Numbered from the stretch's first letter, positions 1-8,307 are shown. The stretch: DNA of 64,000 bases from Avoscillospira_A sp052117125 (GCF_052117125.1 NZ_JBQKJT010000008.1:1-64000); one strand, 5' to 3'. Numbers and translations are program-made. The notes: generated by a model from the letters alone, not told the origin.

Positions 1-60
1 CAGGCTATCTATTTCCACCATCTCTATCACATTGCGATCCATCTTCCCACGTTCCAGCAT
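1..60 (-). CDS. 5' end of a gene running off the left edge, possibly a transposase
   Basis: Only the first 20 codons are inside the window. An ATG at 58-60 on the minus strand is preceded by a GGTGGTGAG ribosome-binding-like stretch. The peptide reads MLERGKMDRNVIEMVEIDSL and stays open to the edge. This start resembles the beginning of IS1182-type transposases, whose N-termini carry a similar hydrophobic-acidic run just before a VP-DHL motif. That motif would lie outside the window, so the assignment is a guess from a short stretch. It is separated from the upstream transporter gene by a terminator. Confidence 0.35.
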   Translation of the reverse strand, partial: MLERGKMDRNVIEMVEIDSL

Positions 61-97
61 CTTTCTCACCACCTGCTGCTATTATACCTCTTACAAA

Positions 98-129
98 CGA
101 AAAAGCCCAGCTTTCGCTGGACTTTTTCG
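98..129 (-). terminator. Terminator after the BCCT transporter gene
   Basis: A hairpin with a CCAGC/GCTGG core (107-111 with 116-120, tetraloop TTTC), one mismatch, then a run of A:T pairs. Read on the minus strand it ends in a T-rich tract. It sits 45 bases after the stop codon of the transporter gene and fits an intrinsic terminator. The symmetric A/T arms could also stop transcription from the other side. Confidence 0.75.
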
Positions 130-174
130 ACAGACTGAGAGACGCTGCTGAAGCAGCGCCTCTTGGAAAGTACC

Positions 175-1809
175 CTATTTCTTCTTGTGAATCCACGCCT
201 TCAGCTTCTCCATGGTGGGAGACGGAGGCGCGCAGGGTTCACCGTTGTCTGGCGCATCGGCAATGGCTTCTTCATACTCAAAGTTGCCCGAAGCATCCCG
301 CGGTCGCTTTGCCATATAGATGATGAATCCGATAATCATAACCAATCCCAGGAATACGATGGGGAAACCAGCGAAAGTCTTGACCATCTTGACGCCGTCC
401 ACACCGCCGGCCATAGTGAACACCAGGGCGGCCGCAGCGATGAGCAGGCCCCAGAACAGCTTGAGGGCAAAAGGCGCTTCCTCATTCTCGGAGCTGTTTT
501 TGATGCTCATGGAGGCGATGGTGGAGATCATGGAGTTGGCCAGGGTGATGAAGGACACAGCAATGATCAACAGCATGAATGCCTTAACAACGGGAGCGAA
601 GGGCACGCCGTTGAAAGCCTCCAGCGTCATGGCTTCCATGCCCTTTTCCAGGTAGACGGAGTAGTAATCGACGCCTTCAAAAATCTGCGCATGGAGGACA
701 GTGCCGCCGAAGATGGCAAACCAGATGAAGCCGAAGATAGAGGGCATAACCCAGTTGACCACGACGAACTCCCGGAGGGTCCGGCCATAGCCCAGGCGGA
801 CGAAGAACAGACCCATGAGGGGACCGTAGCTGAGCCAGTCCACCCACCAGTACTGATCCCACCACTGGGGCCACAGTTCACTGTCGGGGAACGGGGCGGT
901 GAAGGTCATGGACTCGATAAAGTTGTTGAAGTAGTGGCCCAGAGACTGGGTCAGCAAATTAAAGATGTAAGAGGCGGGGCCGCAGATCAGCAGGAACAGC
1001 AGCAGGATCACATAGAACCATGCGTTTTTGTCGCCCAGCCACATGATGCCGCGGTTGAGGCCGCTGACGGCGGTGGAGGTGTAGGCGGCGAAGATGATCA
1101 CGGCCACGATGAAGTAGACGAACTTGGTGGGCTCGATGCCGAAAACAATATCCACGCCGGTGGACAGCTGCAAGATGCCGTAGCCCAAGGAACCAGCGAC
1201 GCCGCCAATGAGAGCGAAGCAAGTCAGCATATCAATGAAGGTACCCAGCTTGCCCTTGGCCAGCTTGTCGCCCACCACGGGAATCAGGCCCGAGGAGACG
1301 TTGAAGGGCTTGCGCATGTTGTGGATGACGTAGGCCAGAACCAGGCCGAAGGCCACATAGATGGCGTAGGGGGTCAGGGTCCAATGGAGGAACGTGGTGC
1401 TCATGGCCCAGATGACCGCCTCATTGCTGCCGGGCTCCAGGTGGAGGCTGGGGGCGGGCTCAAAGGTAAAGAGCAGCGGTTCCACAGCGCCCCAGAACAC
1501 GACACCGGTACCGATGCCGGCGCAGAGGGCCACGACGAACCATTGCCAATAGGACATTTTGGGCTTGGCGTTGGGGCCGCCCAGTTTGATTTTGCCGATG
1601 GGATGGAAAATGACCACAGCCACGAAGCCCACAAACAGCAACATGGTCAGGCTGACCACCCAGCCCAGGTTGTACTGCAATACCTCAAAGCCCTTGGTCA
1701 GGGTATCGGTGAAGGCCTGGCCAATGCCCAGGGACAACGCGATGACCACAATAAAGATCAGGGACGGGACCAGCAGGACCGCCGGTCGGATGGTAAACTT
1801 TTTCTTCAT
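175..1809 (-). CDS. BCCT-family transporter (betaine/carnitine/choline type)
   Basis: A 544-residue integral membrane protein of the betaine-choline-carnitine transporter family. These carriers move trimethylammonium or similar zwitterionic compounds, driven by Na+ or H+ gradients or by exchange. Visible family marks are the unwound-helix glycine run followed by VFWGAVEP (about residues 98-111), a Trp-rich stretch around the middle (QWWDQYWWVDW) and the following FFVRLGYGRTLREF loop typical of the family. The start has an AAGGAGGAG site. The gene lies 34 bases after the upstream lyase gene and is almost surely co-transcribed with it, so it probably imports the lyase substrate. The true substrate cannot be read from the sequence. 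The gene ends in TAG. Confidence 0.93.
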   Translation of the reverse strand: MKKKFTIRPAVLLVPSLIFIVVIALSLGIGQAFTDTLTKGFEVLQYNLGWVVSLTMLLFVGFVAVVIFHPIGKIKLGGPNAKPKMSYWQWFVVALCAGIGTGVVFWGAVEPLLFTFEPAPSLHLEPGSNEAVIWAMSTTFLHWTLTPYAIYVAFGLVLAYVIHNMRKPFNVSSGLIPVVGDKLAKGKLGTFIDMLTCFALIGGVAGSLGYGILQLSTGVDIVFGIEPTKFVYFIVAVIIFAAYTSTAVSGLNRGIMWLGDKNAWFYVILLLFLLICGPASYIFNLLTQSLGHYFNNFIESMTFTAPFPDSELWPQWWDQYWWVDWLSYGPLMGLFFVRLGYGRTLREFVVVNWVMPSIFGFIWFAIFGGTVLHAQIFEGVDYYSVYLEKGMEAMTLEAFNGVPFAPVVKAFMLLIIAVSFITLANSMISTIASMSIKNSSENEEAPFALKLFWGLLIAAAALVFTMAGGVDGVKMVKTFAGFPIVFLGLVMIIGFIIYMAKRPRDASGNFEYEEAIADAPDNGEPCAPPSPTMEKLKAWIHKKK

Positions 1810-1842
1810 GGGATGATTCTCCTCCTTCTTACATTCGGCCCG

Positions 1843-3288
1843 TCAGCCGGATTCTTTAGGGGATGCGGATGGGTTCTGCACCGTGCGGCGCAGCTGTGCG
1901 ATGGCGTCTGCCATGGAATCACCGTGGGTCATGAGGGACGGGTCCAGGAGCCGCTTGGCCGTATCAGCGTCCAGAAGCCCCTGCTCTACGGCCACCTGGG
2001 CCACGGTCTTGTTGTCCTCCAGGGCCTGGCGGGCCACGGCGGAGCCGGTCTCATAGCCGAAGACGGCGGAAATGACCATGGCGATGGCGGCGGAAGTCTC
2101 CGCCTGGCGGCGGCAGTGGGCCTCGTTGACCGACAGCCCCGCGATGCAGTCCCGGGCGAACCTAGGCAGGCCCCGGCGCAGGAGGCGGCAGGATTCCAGG
2201 ATGCACTTGGTGATGACGGCCTCCCAGACGTTCAGGTCCAGCTCGCCCCGTTCGGCGGCCATGGTGACAGCGGCATCGTTGCCATGGACCAGCAGATAAA
2301 TCTCGATCATCAGTTCCGGCAGGATGGGATTCATCTTGCCCGGCATGATGGACGAGCCCGGCAGCACCGCCGGCAGCCGCAGCTCTCCGAAGCCGCCCCG
2401 GGGGCCGGAGGACAAAATCCGCAGGTCCGAGGCCATTTTGGAAACGCCGGCGGCCAGTGATTTCAACGTGGCCGACACATGCACATACTCGTCAGCAAAC
2501 TGCATGGCGTCAAAGAAATTGTCGGCAGGCTGCACGTCGTAACCGGTCAGGGTTTTCAGATGGGGGTACACGGCGTCCACGTAGCCGGGCATGGCCCCCA
2601 CGCCGGTGCCGACGGCAGTACCGCCCAGAGGCAGTGCCAGACATTCCTCGGCCCGGTACTGGAGCAACTGCTTGTGGCGCACCAGGAAGCTGTGCCAGCC
2701 GCTGAGCTCCTGGCCCACGGTAACAGGCATGGCGTCCTGGAGGCAGGTGCGGCCCAGCTTGACCACATCTTTGAATGCCTCGGCTCGTTCGGCTACCGCT
2801 TCCGCCAACACGTCCACAGCCTTGACCACTTCCAGAATGAGACTGTGGGTCGTCAGCAGCATGGCCGATGGCAGCACATCATTGGTGGACTGTCCCATGT
2901 TCACATGGGTATTGGGGTGTACTTCCATACCGTCCAGCAGCATCGAGGCCCGGTGGGCCAGAACCTCGTTGAGGTTCATATGGATACTGACGCCGCCGCC
3001 GCCGGTGACCATGTCCACGGGGAATTGGTCGTCCAGCTTTCCGGCCAGGACCTCATCCACCGCCACGCCGATGGCCCAAGCCCGCTTTTCGTCCAGGGCG
3101 CCGATCTGCTCATTGGCCAGAGCCGCCGCCTTCTTGATGCGGGCCATGGCCCGGACCACTTTCATACCGTCCTCACCATAGGTGTGGCCGGTGACGTTGG
3201 AGTTCTGCACGCCCCGCACCGTCTGTATGCCGTAATACGCCTGATCCTCCAGCTCCATCTGGCCGAGGAAATCGTGCTCGATTCGCAT
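1843..3288 (-). CDS. Aspartase/fumarase-superfamily lyase (lyase 1)
   Basis: A 481-residue member of the class II fumarase/aspartase superfamily. These are homotetrameric enzymes that eliminate ammonia, an amine or water to leave a double bond. The family signature GSSIMPGKMNP is at 311-321 and the QSTNDVLP substrate-binding motif at 133-140. The length is normal for AspA. In the segment reading GRTHLQDA in fumarase C and GRTQLQDA in aspartase, this protein has GRTCLQDA (179-186), with Cys at the diagnostic position. This argues against a plain fumarase or aspartase. It is paired with a BCCT transporter and divergent from an IclR regulator, which points to elimination from an imported amino acid derivative, perhaps a betaine. 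Start supported by AGAGGTGG. Confidence 0.88.
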   Translation of the reverse strand: MRIEHDFLGQMELEDQAYYGIQTVRGVQNSNVTGHTYGEDGMKVVRAMARIKKAAALANEQIGALDEKRAWAIGVAVDEVLAGKLDDQFPVDMVTGGGGVSIHMNLNEVLAHRASMLLDGMEVHPNTHVNMGQSTNDVLPSAMLLTTHSLILEVVKAVDVLAEAVAERAEAFKDVVKLGRTCLQDAMPVTVGQELSGWHSFLVRHKQLLQYRAEECLALPLGGTAVGTGVGAMPGYVDAVYPHLKTLTGYDVQPADNFFDAMQFADEYVHVSATLKSLAAGVSKMASDLRILSSGPRGGFGELRLPAVLPGSSIMPGKMNPILPELMIEIYLLVHGNDAAVTMAAERGELDLNVWEAVITKCILESCRLLRRGLPRFARDCIAGLSVNEAHCRRQAETSAAIAMVISAVFGYETGSAVARQALEDNKTVAQVAVEQGLLDADTAKRLLDPSLMTHGDSMADAIAQLRRTVQNPSASPKESG

Positions 3289-3320
3289 GGGTATCCACCT
3301 CTTGCTATGTCATTGGGATT

Positions 3321-3335
3321 GTTCATGTATTGAAC
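3321..3335. promoter_or_regulatory. Palindrome GTTCA-N5-TGAAC between lyase 1 and the IclR gene
   Basis: A perfect inverted repeat, GTTCA TGTAT TGAAC, in the 147-base divergent region between lyase 1 and the regulator gene. Two near-identical palindromes occur upstream of lyase 2 at 7233-7247 and 7537-7551. Position and recurrence suggest an operator. The adjacent IclR-family protein is the obvious candidate binder, but that is inference. Confidence 0.55.
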
Positions 3336-3435
3336 TTTTTGCTCATAGTGCTTTTCTTTTGTCAAAAGCTATGATATGATAGGGGAAACTCGCTCCGACG
3401 CCACCGGGCTGTTGGAGCCATGGGAGGTAGGCATT

Positions 3436-4230
3436 TTGTCACCATCGACACAAACACCCCCGGCTCAGGCCGAAAAACGCAGTGCCGCCGGCGCCCAGTC
3501 TGTGGAGCGCGCACTGTATTTATTACAGATGATCGGTGAGGAAGACGGTCCTGTATCCCTGCCCGTTCTCTGTGAGCGGACGGGACTCAACCGCACCACC
3601 GTCTGGCGGCTTCTCTCCACCCTGGAGAAGTATCACTTTCTCTGTCGCAACCCAAAGACCAAGGACTATGATCTGGGCTATGGGTCCACCATGCTGTGTA
3701 CCGCGCCCCAGCGGCGGTACGCGGCCCTGATTCGCCGCGCCCAGCCCGCCATGGAGCGGCTGGTGGCGCATACCCAGGAATCCCTGATCCTCAGCGTCCC
3801 CCACGCCGGCGGGACGTTGGTCGTCTATCAGATGGATTCCCCCCTCAGCATCCGGCTGAAGGATTACACCAATCAAATCACGCCCCTTTGGAACACCTCC
3901 AACGGTAAAGTGCTGCTGGCCAACCTCCCCCCCCGGGAGCTGGAGCAGCTGCTCCGTCAGCAGCCCCTGAGCTTTTCCTTGCAGCCTGTGGAGGACCTGG
4001 AAGCCGTCCGGGAAGCCGTCCGGCTTACCGCCCAGCGGGGCTACGGCACCGTTGAGAATGAATGGAGCGCAGGCGAAAACGGCATTTCCGCGCCCATCTA
4101 CGCCGATGGACAGCTGGTGGCCTTTTTAGGCATCGGCGGTCCCGATACTCGGTTCACCCGGCAGAATATGATCGACGTAGCGCCTCTGCTGCTCTCCGCC
4201 TGCGCCGAAATCGGCGCGGAGCTGCTGTAA
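3436..4230 (+). CDS. IclR-family transcriptional regulator
   Basis: A regulator with an N-terminal winged helix (helix-turn-helix region around LPVLCERTGLNRTTVWRLL) and a C-terminal IclR effector-binding domain (the NGKVLLANLP and ENEWSAGENGISAPIY stretches are typical). IclR proteins usually control nearby catabolic genes in response to a small substrate. I chose the TTG at 3436, which has GGGAGG eight bases upstream. The in-frame ATG at 3376 has no ribosome site and would add 20 unlikely residues. This gives 264 residues, close to the usual 250-270. It is divergent from lyase 1 and the transporter and probably controls both lyase units. Confidence 0.9.
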   Translation: MSPSTQTPPAQAEKRSAAGAQSVERALYLLQMIGEEDGPVSLPVLCERTGLNRTTVWRLLSTLEKYHFLCRNPKTKDYDLGYGSTMLCTAPQRRYAALIRRAQPAMERLVAHTQESLILSVPHAGGTLVVYQMDSPLSIRLKDYTNQITPLWNTSNGKVLLANLPPRELEQLLRQQPLSFSLQPVEDLEAVREAVRLTAQRGYGTVENEWSAGENGISAPIYADGQLVAFLGIGGPDTRFTRQNMIDVAPLLLSACAEIGAELL

Positions 4231-4748
4231 TCGGTAACGCCTCTTATCCTTGGGGGACGCCGTCCCCCAAACCCCCTGCGATTTTTTGTATGGGGCAATC
4301 CCCCACCCGTGTGTCGGCGGTTGTCGCCGGGCCTTTTCCGCCATGGCTGCGGTGTGGCTTTTGGCCATACATCCAGTATGCCTGCAAAGCCGCGTCTTGC
4401 CCTGACAGAAAATTCCTCGCCGACAACTTTTGACAACGGGCGGCGGATTGCCCAAAATCGAGTAAAACTTTCCATTGACCCCGGATTCCCCAGGAATCCG
4501 GGGCCAGAATTTTTATGGTTGATATGCACTTCCCTGCCCGGTCCGTCTCATCCTTGCAGTCCCTTCCGGTCAAGCGCAAAGGCGGTAAGGGGCAGACCGG
4601 CAAGAGGACTCGGCGCGGAATGGTTCGTCGGGACAAGGTGTGGATGCGCCGCCATACTGGATGTATGGCAAGCAGCCACAGCGCGGACCCGGCGAAGCAG
4701 GCCCGGCGAGGGCCGCAGCCGATCTGTCCCGCACCGCCGCTAAAAAAA
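4231..4748. repeat. Gene-free region with hairpins and two inverted copies of a diverged ~100-bp repeat
   Basis: No convincing gene is present. The region opens with a GGGGGAC/GTCCCCC hairpin (4242-4258). Copy A of a repeat (about 4325-4424, + strand) aligns well with copy B on the opposite strand (about 4610-4715). Shared blocks include CGCCGGGCC, TGTGGCT and the exact GCCATACATCCAGTATG (4364-4380; reverse complement near 4652-4668). Between them lies a GAGTAAAACTTT motif with a perfect 11-bp hairpin. The pair looks like a repetitive extragenic palindromic element, not coding sequence. Confidence 0.6.
4460..4515 (+). terminator. GAGTAAAACTTT-hairpin element, copy 1 (terminator-like)
   Basis: GAGTAAAACTTT at 4460-4471 is followed by a perfect 11-bp stem, CCCCGGATTCC (4479-4489) with GGAATCCGGGG (4493-4503), loop CCA, then CCAGAATTTTT. 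The same order of motif, hairpin and AATTTTT recurs at 12097-12152. It would end plus-strand transcription coming from the IclR gene. Confidence 0.6.
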
Positions 4749-5864
4749 TCAGTCGAATTCGATGACGTAGCGGCCCATGTTCTTGCCCTTGGGATCGTGG
4801 AAGATGTCGAAGACCCGGTTGATGTCCTCCAGGCCGATCTTCTCGATAATCAGGCTGTCCAGATCGTACTTGCCGTCCAGGTACAGCTGCGCGATTCTGG
4901 GGAAGTCGTTGAAGGGGTTCACGTCGCCGTAGAAGCTGCCCTTGAGAATCTTGCCGTAACGGTGGAAGGAGCCGGAGGGCAGGGCCAGGGTGCCGTCGGC
5001 GGGATACGCGCCGATGACCACGGTGGTGGAGCCCTTGCGGCCGGACTGGAAGGCCATGGAGCCAACCTTGGTGTTGCCGGTGCAGTCAATGGCGAATTCC
5101 ACGCCCAGGCCGTCGGTCATCTCCTTGATGGCAGCGGGCACGTCGGCCACGGTCATGGTGTTGACGGTGTCGGTGGCGCCGTACTTCTTGGCCAGCTCCA
5201 GGTTGTCGTCCTTGATGTCGCAGGCGATGATCTTGGACGCGCCGGCGATGCGGGCGCCCTGGAGGGCGTTGGCGCCGACGCCGCCGATGCCGAAGACGGC
5301 CACGGAGGAACCGGGCTCCACCTTGGCGGCCCGGACGGCTGCGCCGTAACCGGTGGCCACGCCGCAGCCGATCATGCAGGCCTGGGCGAAGGGCATCTCA
5401 TCGGCCACCTTAACGCAGCTCATCTCGGGGACCACGGTATACTCAGCAAAGGTGGACAGCAGGGAGCAGTGATACAGGGGGCCGCCGTCCATGCTCATAC
5501 GGGGGGTGCCGTCCATGAGGGTGCCGCCGAACATGGGACCGAAGGCCGCTTCACAGAGGTTCACCTTACCGGCGCGGCAGTAGGCGCAGGTACCGCAGTA
5601 GGGCACCCAGCTGAGGACCACATGGTCGCCCACCTTGCAGGTGGTGACGTTGGGGCCCACGGCCACGACCTCGCCGGCACCCTCATGGCCCAGGACCTGG
5701 GGAATGGGAGTGGTGGGGTCCTCCAGCACGTTCAGGTCGCTGTGACAGACAGCAGTGGCGCGGATCTTCACCAGAACCTCATTGGCCTTGGGCTCGTGGA
5801 GCTCGACTTCGCGGACTTCCAGGGGCTTGCCGACGCCGGTCATAACAGATGCTCTCATTTTCAT
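4749..5864 (-). CDS. Zinc-dependent alcohol dehydrogenase (MDR family)
   Basis: A 371-residue medium-chain dehydrogenase that interconverts alcohols and aldehydes or ketones using NAD(P). Catalytic zinc ligands are visible at Cys40 (AVCHSD), His60-Glu61 (LGHEGAGE) and the later MIGCGVATG Cys. The structural zinc loop CGTCAYCRAGKVNLC is complete. The Rossmann fingerprint GIGGVGANA is present, followed by the acidic ACDIKDD stretch that favours NAD. Start with TTAGGAGGTT. It lies 62 bases after lyase 2 and is probably its operon partner, oxidising or reducing a product of the same pathway. The substrate is unknown. Confidence 0.92.
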   Translation of the reverse strand: MKMRASVMTGVGKPLEVREVELHEPKANEVLVKIRATAVCHSDLNVLEDPTTPIPQVLGHEGAGEVVAVGPNVTTCKVGDHVVLSWVPYCGTCAYCRAGKVNLCEAAFGPMFGGTLMDGTPRMSMDGGPLYHCSLLSTFAEYTVVPEMSCVKVADEMPFAQACMIGCGVATGYGAAVRAAKVEPGSSVAVFGIGGVGANALQGARIAGASKIIACDIKDDNLELAKKYGATDTVNTMTVADVPAAIKEMTDGLGVEFAIDCTGNTKVGSMAFQSGRKGSTTVVIGAYPADGTLALPSGSFHRYGKILKGSFYGDVNPFNDFPRIAQLYLDGKYDLDSLIIEKIGLEDINRVFDIFHDPKGKNMGRYVIEFD

Positions 5865-5926
5865 AGCGGGAACCTCCTAAATAATGATTTGTGAAATTGG
5901 TAGTTGGTATGTAAGATGCGGGAGTG

Positions 5927-7216
5927 TCAGCGCTCGCCGCCGTGTGGCAGCGGATTGCGCTGTAAATCTGCGGTGACGGCTTCCAGTCCCTCGGCTTTGA
6001 TGCGTTTGGACAGGTAGGCGTAACCGTAGGTTTCCTTGTAGGCGACGATCTGCGGGATGCGGGCGGCAGCGTACTTCCGGCACACGTCCTCGTTGAGGAC
6101 GATGCCCGCGACGCACCGGACCCGAAGCCGCTCCATGGCGGCGCGCAGACGGTCGATGCTCTCCAGAAGCAAAAAGCCCATAAGCTCCTCCCAGAGATTG
6201 ATGTGGACTTCTCCCAGGCCCACGGCCCGCTGGATGATACCGTCGCTTCCCTCAATGAGCATAGCACACTGGATCATCATTTCCGGCAGCACCGGATTGA
6301 CCTTGCCGGGGAAGAAAGAGGAACCGGCCTGGACTGCGGGCAGCTGCATCTCCCGGAGGCCCGTGTCGGGGCCTGAGGACAGAAGCCGCAGATCGCGGGA
6401 AAATTTGGCCAGAATCTGACTGAGTCGCGTGACAGCTGCGGAGACGGCGGCTACATCGTCGGGGTACTCAGCAGCGTCCAGCAGGTTTTCCTGCCAGGTT
6501 AACGCCCGTCCGGTGACGGCGCGCAGGGCTGGGAGAATCTGCTCCCGATAGGCTTTGGGAGCACCGGTTCCATCGCCGATGACTGTCCAGCCCAGGTTGA
6601 TTTCGTGTAGCGTTTCCCGCCACCGGCGCAGTTCCTTCCGCTGCCGGGCAATGGCCGAGGCTGTGGCGGAGAACAACGCCCCGGCAGAAATCTGCATGCC
6701 GTCCTGCCAGCAGGTGCGGGCAATGGTGGGCACGGGATCAAAGCGCCGGGCCAATTCCTCCAACTGCTCCACCCAAAGGTGGATTTCCTCGTCCAGGGTC
6801 TCCAGCCCCTCCAGCAAGGCCAGCCGCAGGGACGTATGGCAGACGTCCGAGGTAGATTGGGAACAGTTGACGTCGTTGACTGGGTGGACGTCCCCACCGG
6901 CCAACGTGGCGATGACCTCATTGAGGTTCATATTGATGCCGATGCCGCCGCCGCCGTGGTACACATCCACAGGGAACTGGTTGTCGTACCGGCCGGAACC
7001 AATCTGACGGCAGGCCGCTTCAATGGCCTCCGCTTTTTCCGGGGGCAGCAATCCCGCCCGGGCATTTGCCCTGGCACATGCCGCCTTTACCTGGGCCGCT
7101 GCCCGCAGATATGCGGGATACCGAGACAGGGGCACGCCGGAAAAGGTCATATTTTCCAGAGTCAGCCGTGTCTGCTCTCCATAAAGAGACTCCTGGGCCT
7201 CACTCCATGGCTGCAT
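5927..7216 (-). CDS. Divergent aspartase/fumarase-superfamily lyase (lyase 2)
   Basis: A 429-residue paralogue of lyase 1, shorter because the C-terminal domain is reduced. The signature GSSFFPGKVNP is at 298-308. The substrate motif is altered to QSTSDVCH (120-127), with Ser for the usual Asn and His for the usual Pro. The THLQDA/TQLQDA segment reads RTCWQDG (167-173), again with Cys at the position that is His in fumarase and Gln in aspartase. These changes imply a substrate other than fumarate, aspartate or argininosuccinate. AAAGGAGGT precedes the ATG. It heads a two-gene unit with the alcohol dehydrogenase. Confidence 0.83.
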   Translation of the reverse strand: MQPWSEAQESLYGEQTRLTLENMTFSGVPLSRYPAYLRAAAQVKAACARANARAGLLPPEKAEAIEAACRQIGSGRYDNQFPVDVYHGGGGIGINMNLNEVIATLAGGDVHPVNDVNCSQSTSDVCHTSLRLALLEGLETLDEEIHLWVEQLEELARRFDPVPTIARTCWQDGMQISAGALFSATASAIARQRKELRRWRETLHEINLGWTVIGDGTGAPKAYREQILPALRAVTGRALTWQENLLDAAEYPDDVAAVSAAVTRLSQILAKFSRDLRLLSSGPDTGLREMQLPAVQAGSSFFPGKVNPVLPEMMIQCAMLIEGSDGIIQRAVGLGEVHINLWEELMGFLLLESIDRLRAAMERLRVRCVAGIVLNEDVCRKYAAARIPQIVAYKETYGYAYLSKRIKAEGLEAVTADLQRNPLPHGGER

Positions 7217-7232
7217 AACGACCTCCTTTCTC

Positions 7233-7247
7233 GTTCACTATGTGAAA
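7233..7247. promoter_or_regulatory. Palindrome GTTCA-N5-TGAAA in the lyase 2 leader
   Basis: GTTCA CTATG TGAAA lies between the predicted transcription start and the ribosome site of lyase 2. It matches the palindrome next to the IclR gene (3321-3335). An overlapping second inverted repeat, AATGTCA-N10-TGACATT (7246-7269), covers the likely start point. This is a candidate repressor site. Confidence 0.5.
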
Positions 7248-7281
7248 TGTCAGTTTGCAATGTGACATTCATTGCAACATC

Positions 7282-7310
7282 ACTGTACCCCTTTCCCCAG
7301 AGATTGTCAA
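7282..7310 (-). promoter_or_regulatory. Promoter for lyase 2-alcohol dehydrogenase
   Basis: On the minus strand: a -35 of TTGACA (7305-7310), a 17-base spacer and a -10 of TACAGT (7282-7287). The start would fall near 7275, inside the inverted repeat at 7246-7269, which is how a repressor site is often placed. Confidence 0.6.
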
Positions 7311-7536
7311 TATCGCCATGTCAACTTGATGGAATTCCAGCAACTTTTATACCTTTTACACAAATAGGACATGAAAATTTCGTTGCACTTCACGGGGAAT
7401 TCTCCATTGATTTTTACAAAATTCGTGTTCTATACGCTTCTGTAAAGTTATCGTGATAACTGTACTTTTTTATAAAAACTTCTTATGCCATGATCTTTTT
7501 GCAGGATTTATCGATTTTACCATCATAATAGTATAG

Positions 7537-7551
7537 TTTCACAGTGTGAAC
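7537..7551. promoter_or_regulatory. Palindrome TTTCA-N5-TGAAC, distal copy upstream of lyase 2
   Basis: TTTCA CAGTG TGAAC is the third copy of the TTCA-N5-TGAA pattern. It lies about 230 bases upstream of the lyase 2 promoter in an AT-rich 400-base gap without genes (7217-7620). A distant activator or looping site is possible. Confidence 0.4.
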
Positions 7552-7571
7552 AAATTATCGCGATTACCCTT

Positions 7572-7618
7572 AAAAAATAAAAAAAGCGGGGCATCATCCG
7601 TCGGATGATGCCCCGCTT
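7572..7618 (-). terminator. Terminator after the E1-like gene
   Basis: A perfect 14-bp GC-rich stem (7586-7599 with 7603-7616, loop GTC), extended by A:T pairs and followed on the minus strand by a T-rich run. It starts a few bases after the stop codon of the adenylyltransferase gene. Confidence 0.9.
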
Positions 7619-7620
7619 CC

Positions 7621-8307
7621 CTACAGTGTGATCATACGCTGCTCCATGGTCCGCAGATCCAGCAACAGCAATTTGCCTGCCAAGGCCGGTAGCCGGCCGG
7701 TCAGCAGCTTCAACGCCTCGGCAACCTGCATCCCAGCACAGACAGCCGGTGTCATGGATAGGCTGGTTTTATAAGCCGGGTCGTCGGGTGTCTGCTGTGA
7801 AATTCCCCCATACAACCCATGAAGCACCCGGGAACAGGGCAAGCCAGTGGTCACCTGAAGATTCCACCCCAAAATGGCTCCATGGACATAGGGTACATTG
7901 TGGCGGTCGCAGACATCCTCCAGCAGCAGCCGGGCGGGCAGGTTGTCCAGAGCGTCCACCACCAGATCAACACCCCGCACCAGCGCGTCGGCGTTGTCCT
8001 CCGTAAAAAATTCCATCACCGGTTCCACCGCTGTCTCCGGTGCGATCTCCCCCACCCGCTCCGCCGCCGTTCGGGCCTTGGACCGGCCCAGGCGGGCCGG
8101 GGTGCTGTAGAGCTGGCGGTTCTGATTGGACGGTTCAAAGCAGTCGCCGTCCACTACCGTCAGCCGCCCTACCCCCAGACGGGCCAGCAGTTCAATCAAA
8201 TACCCGCCCAGGCCACCGCAACCCAGAACCAGGACGTGTTTTTGCCGTAATGTCTCCTGTTCCTCCACCGAAATGGCCGGGAAATTCCGTTCATATTGGG
8301 GTCTCAT
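7621..8307 (-). CDS. ThiF/MoeB/HesA-type E1-like adenylyltransferase
   Basis: A 228-residue enzyme that would adenylate the C-terminal glycine of a small sulfur-carrier protein, the step before it is loaded with sulfur. The nucleotide loop GCGGLGG is at 29-35 and the DGDCFEPSNQNRQ segment (53-65) carries the Arg and Asp used for ATP binding. Unlike most MoeB proteins it has no paired Cys-X2-Cys zinc motifs. It is co-directional with and 11 bases downstream of the GTPase gene, and divergent from the MoaD/ThiS-like carrier (9402-9656), its likely partner. Together they probably provide sulfur for the tungsten pterin cofactor of the nearby oxidoreductase. Confidence 0.85.
   Translation of the reverse strand: MRPQYERNFPAISVEEQETLRQKHVLVLGCGGLGGYLIELLARLGVGRLTVVDGDCFEPSNQNRQLYSTPARLGRSKARTAAERVGEIAPETAVEPVMEFFTEDNADALVRGVDLVVDALDNLPARLLLEDVCDRHNVPYVHGAILGWNLQVTTGLPCSRVLHGLYGGISQQTPDDPAYKTSLSMTPAVCAGMQVAEALKLLTGRLPALAGKLLLLDLRTMEQRMITL

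Noticed and set aside
163..2460. A 765-codon open frame on the plus strand opposite the BCCT and lyase 1 genes
   Set aside because: Low-complexity His/Asp/Gly-rich translation with no family pattern; it is a mirror of GC-rich codon use in the real minus-strand genes.
4309..4743. Small genes in the 4.2-4.75 kb gap
   Set aside because: Several frames are open on both strands but they follow the inverted repeats and hairpins, lack ribosome sites and show no protein-like composition.
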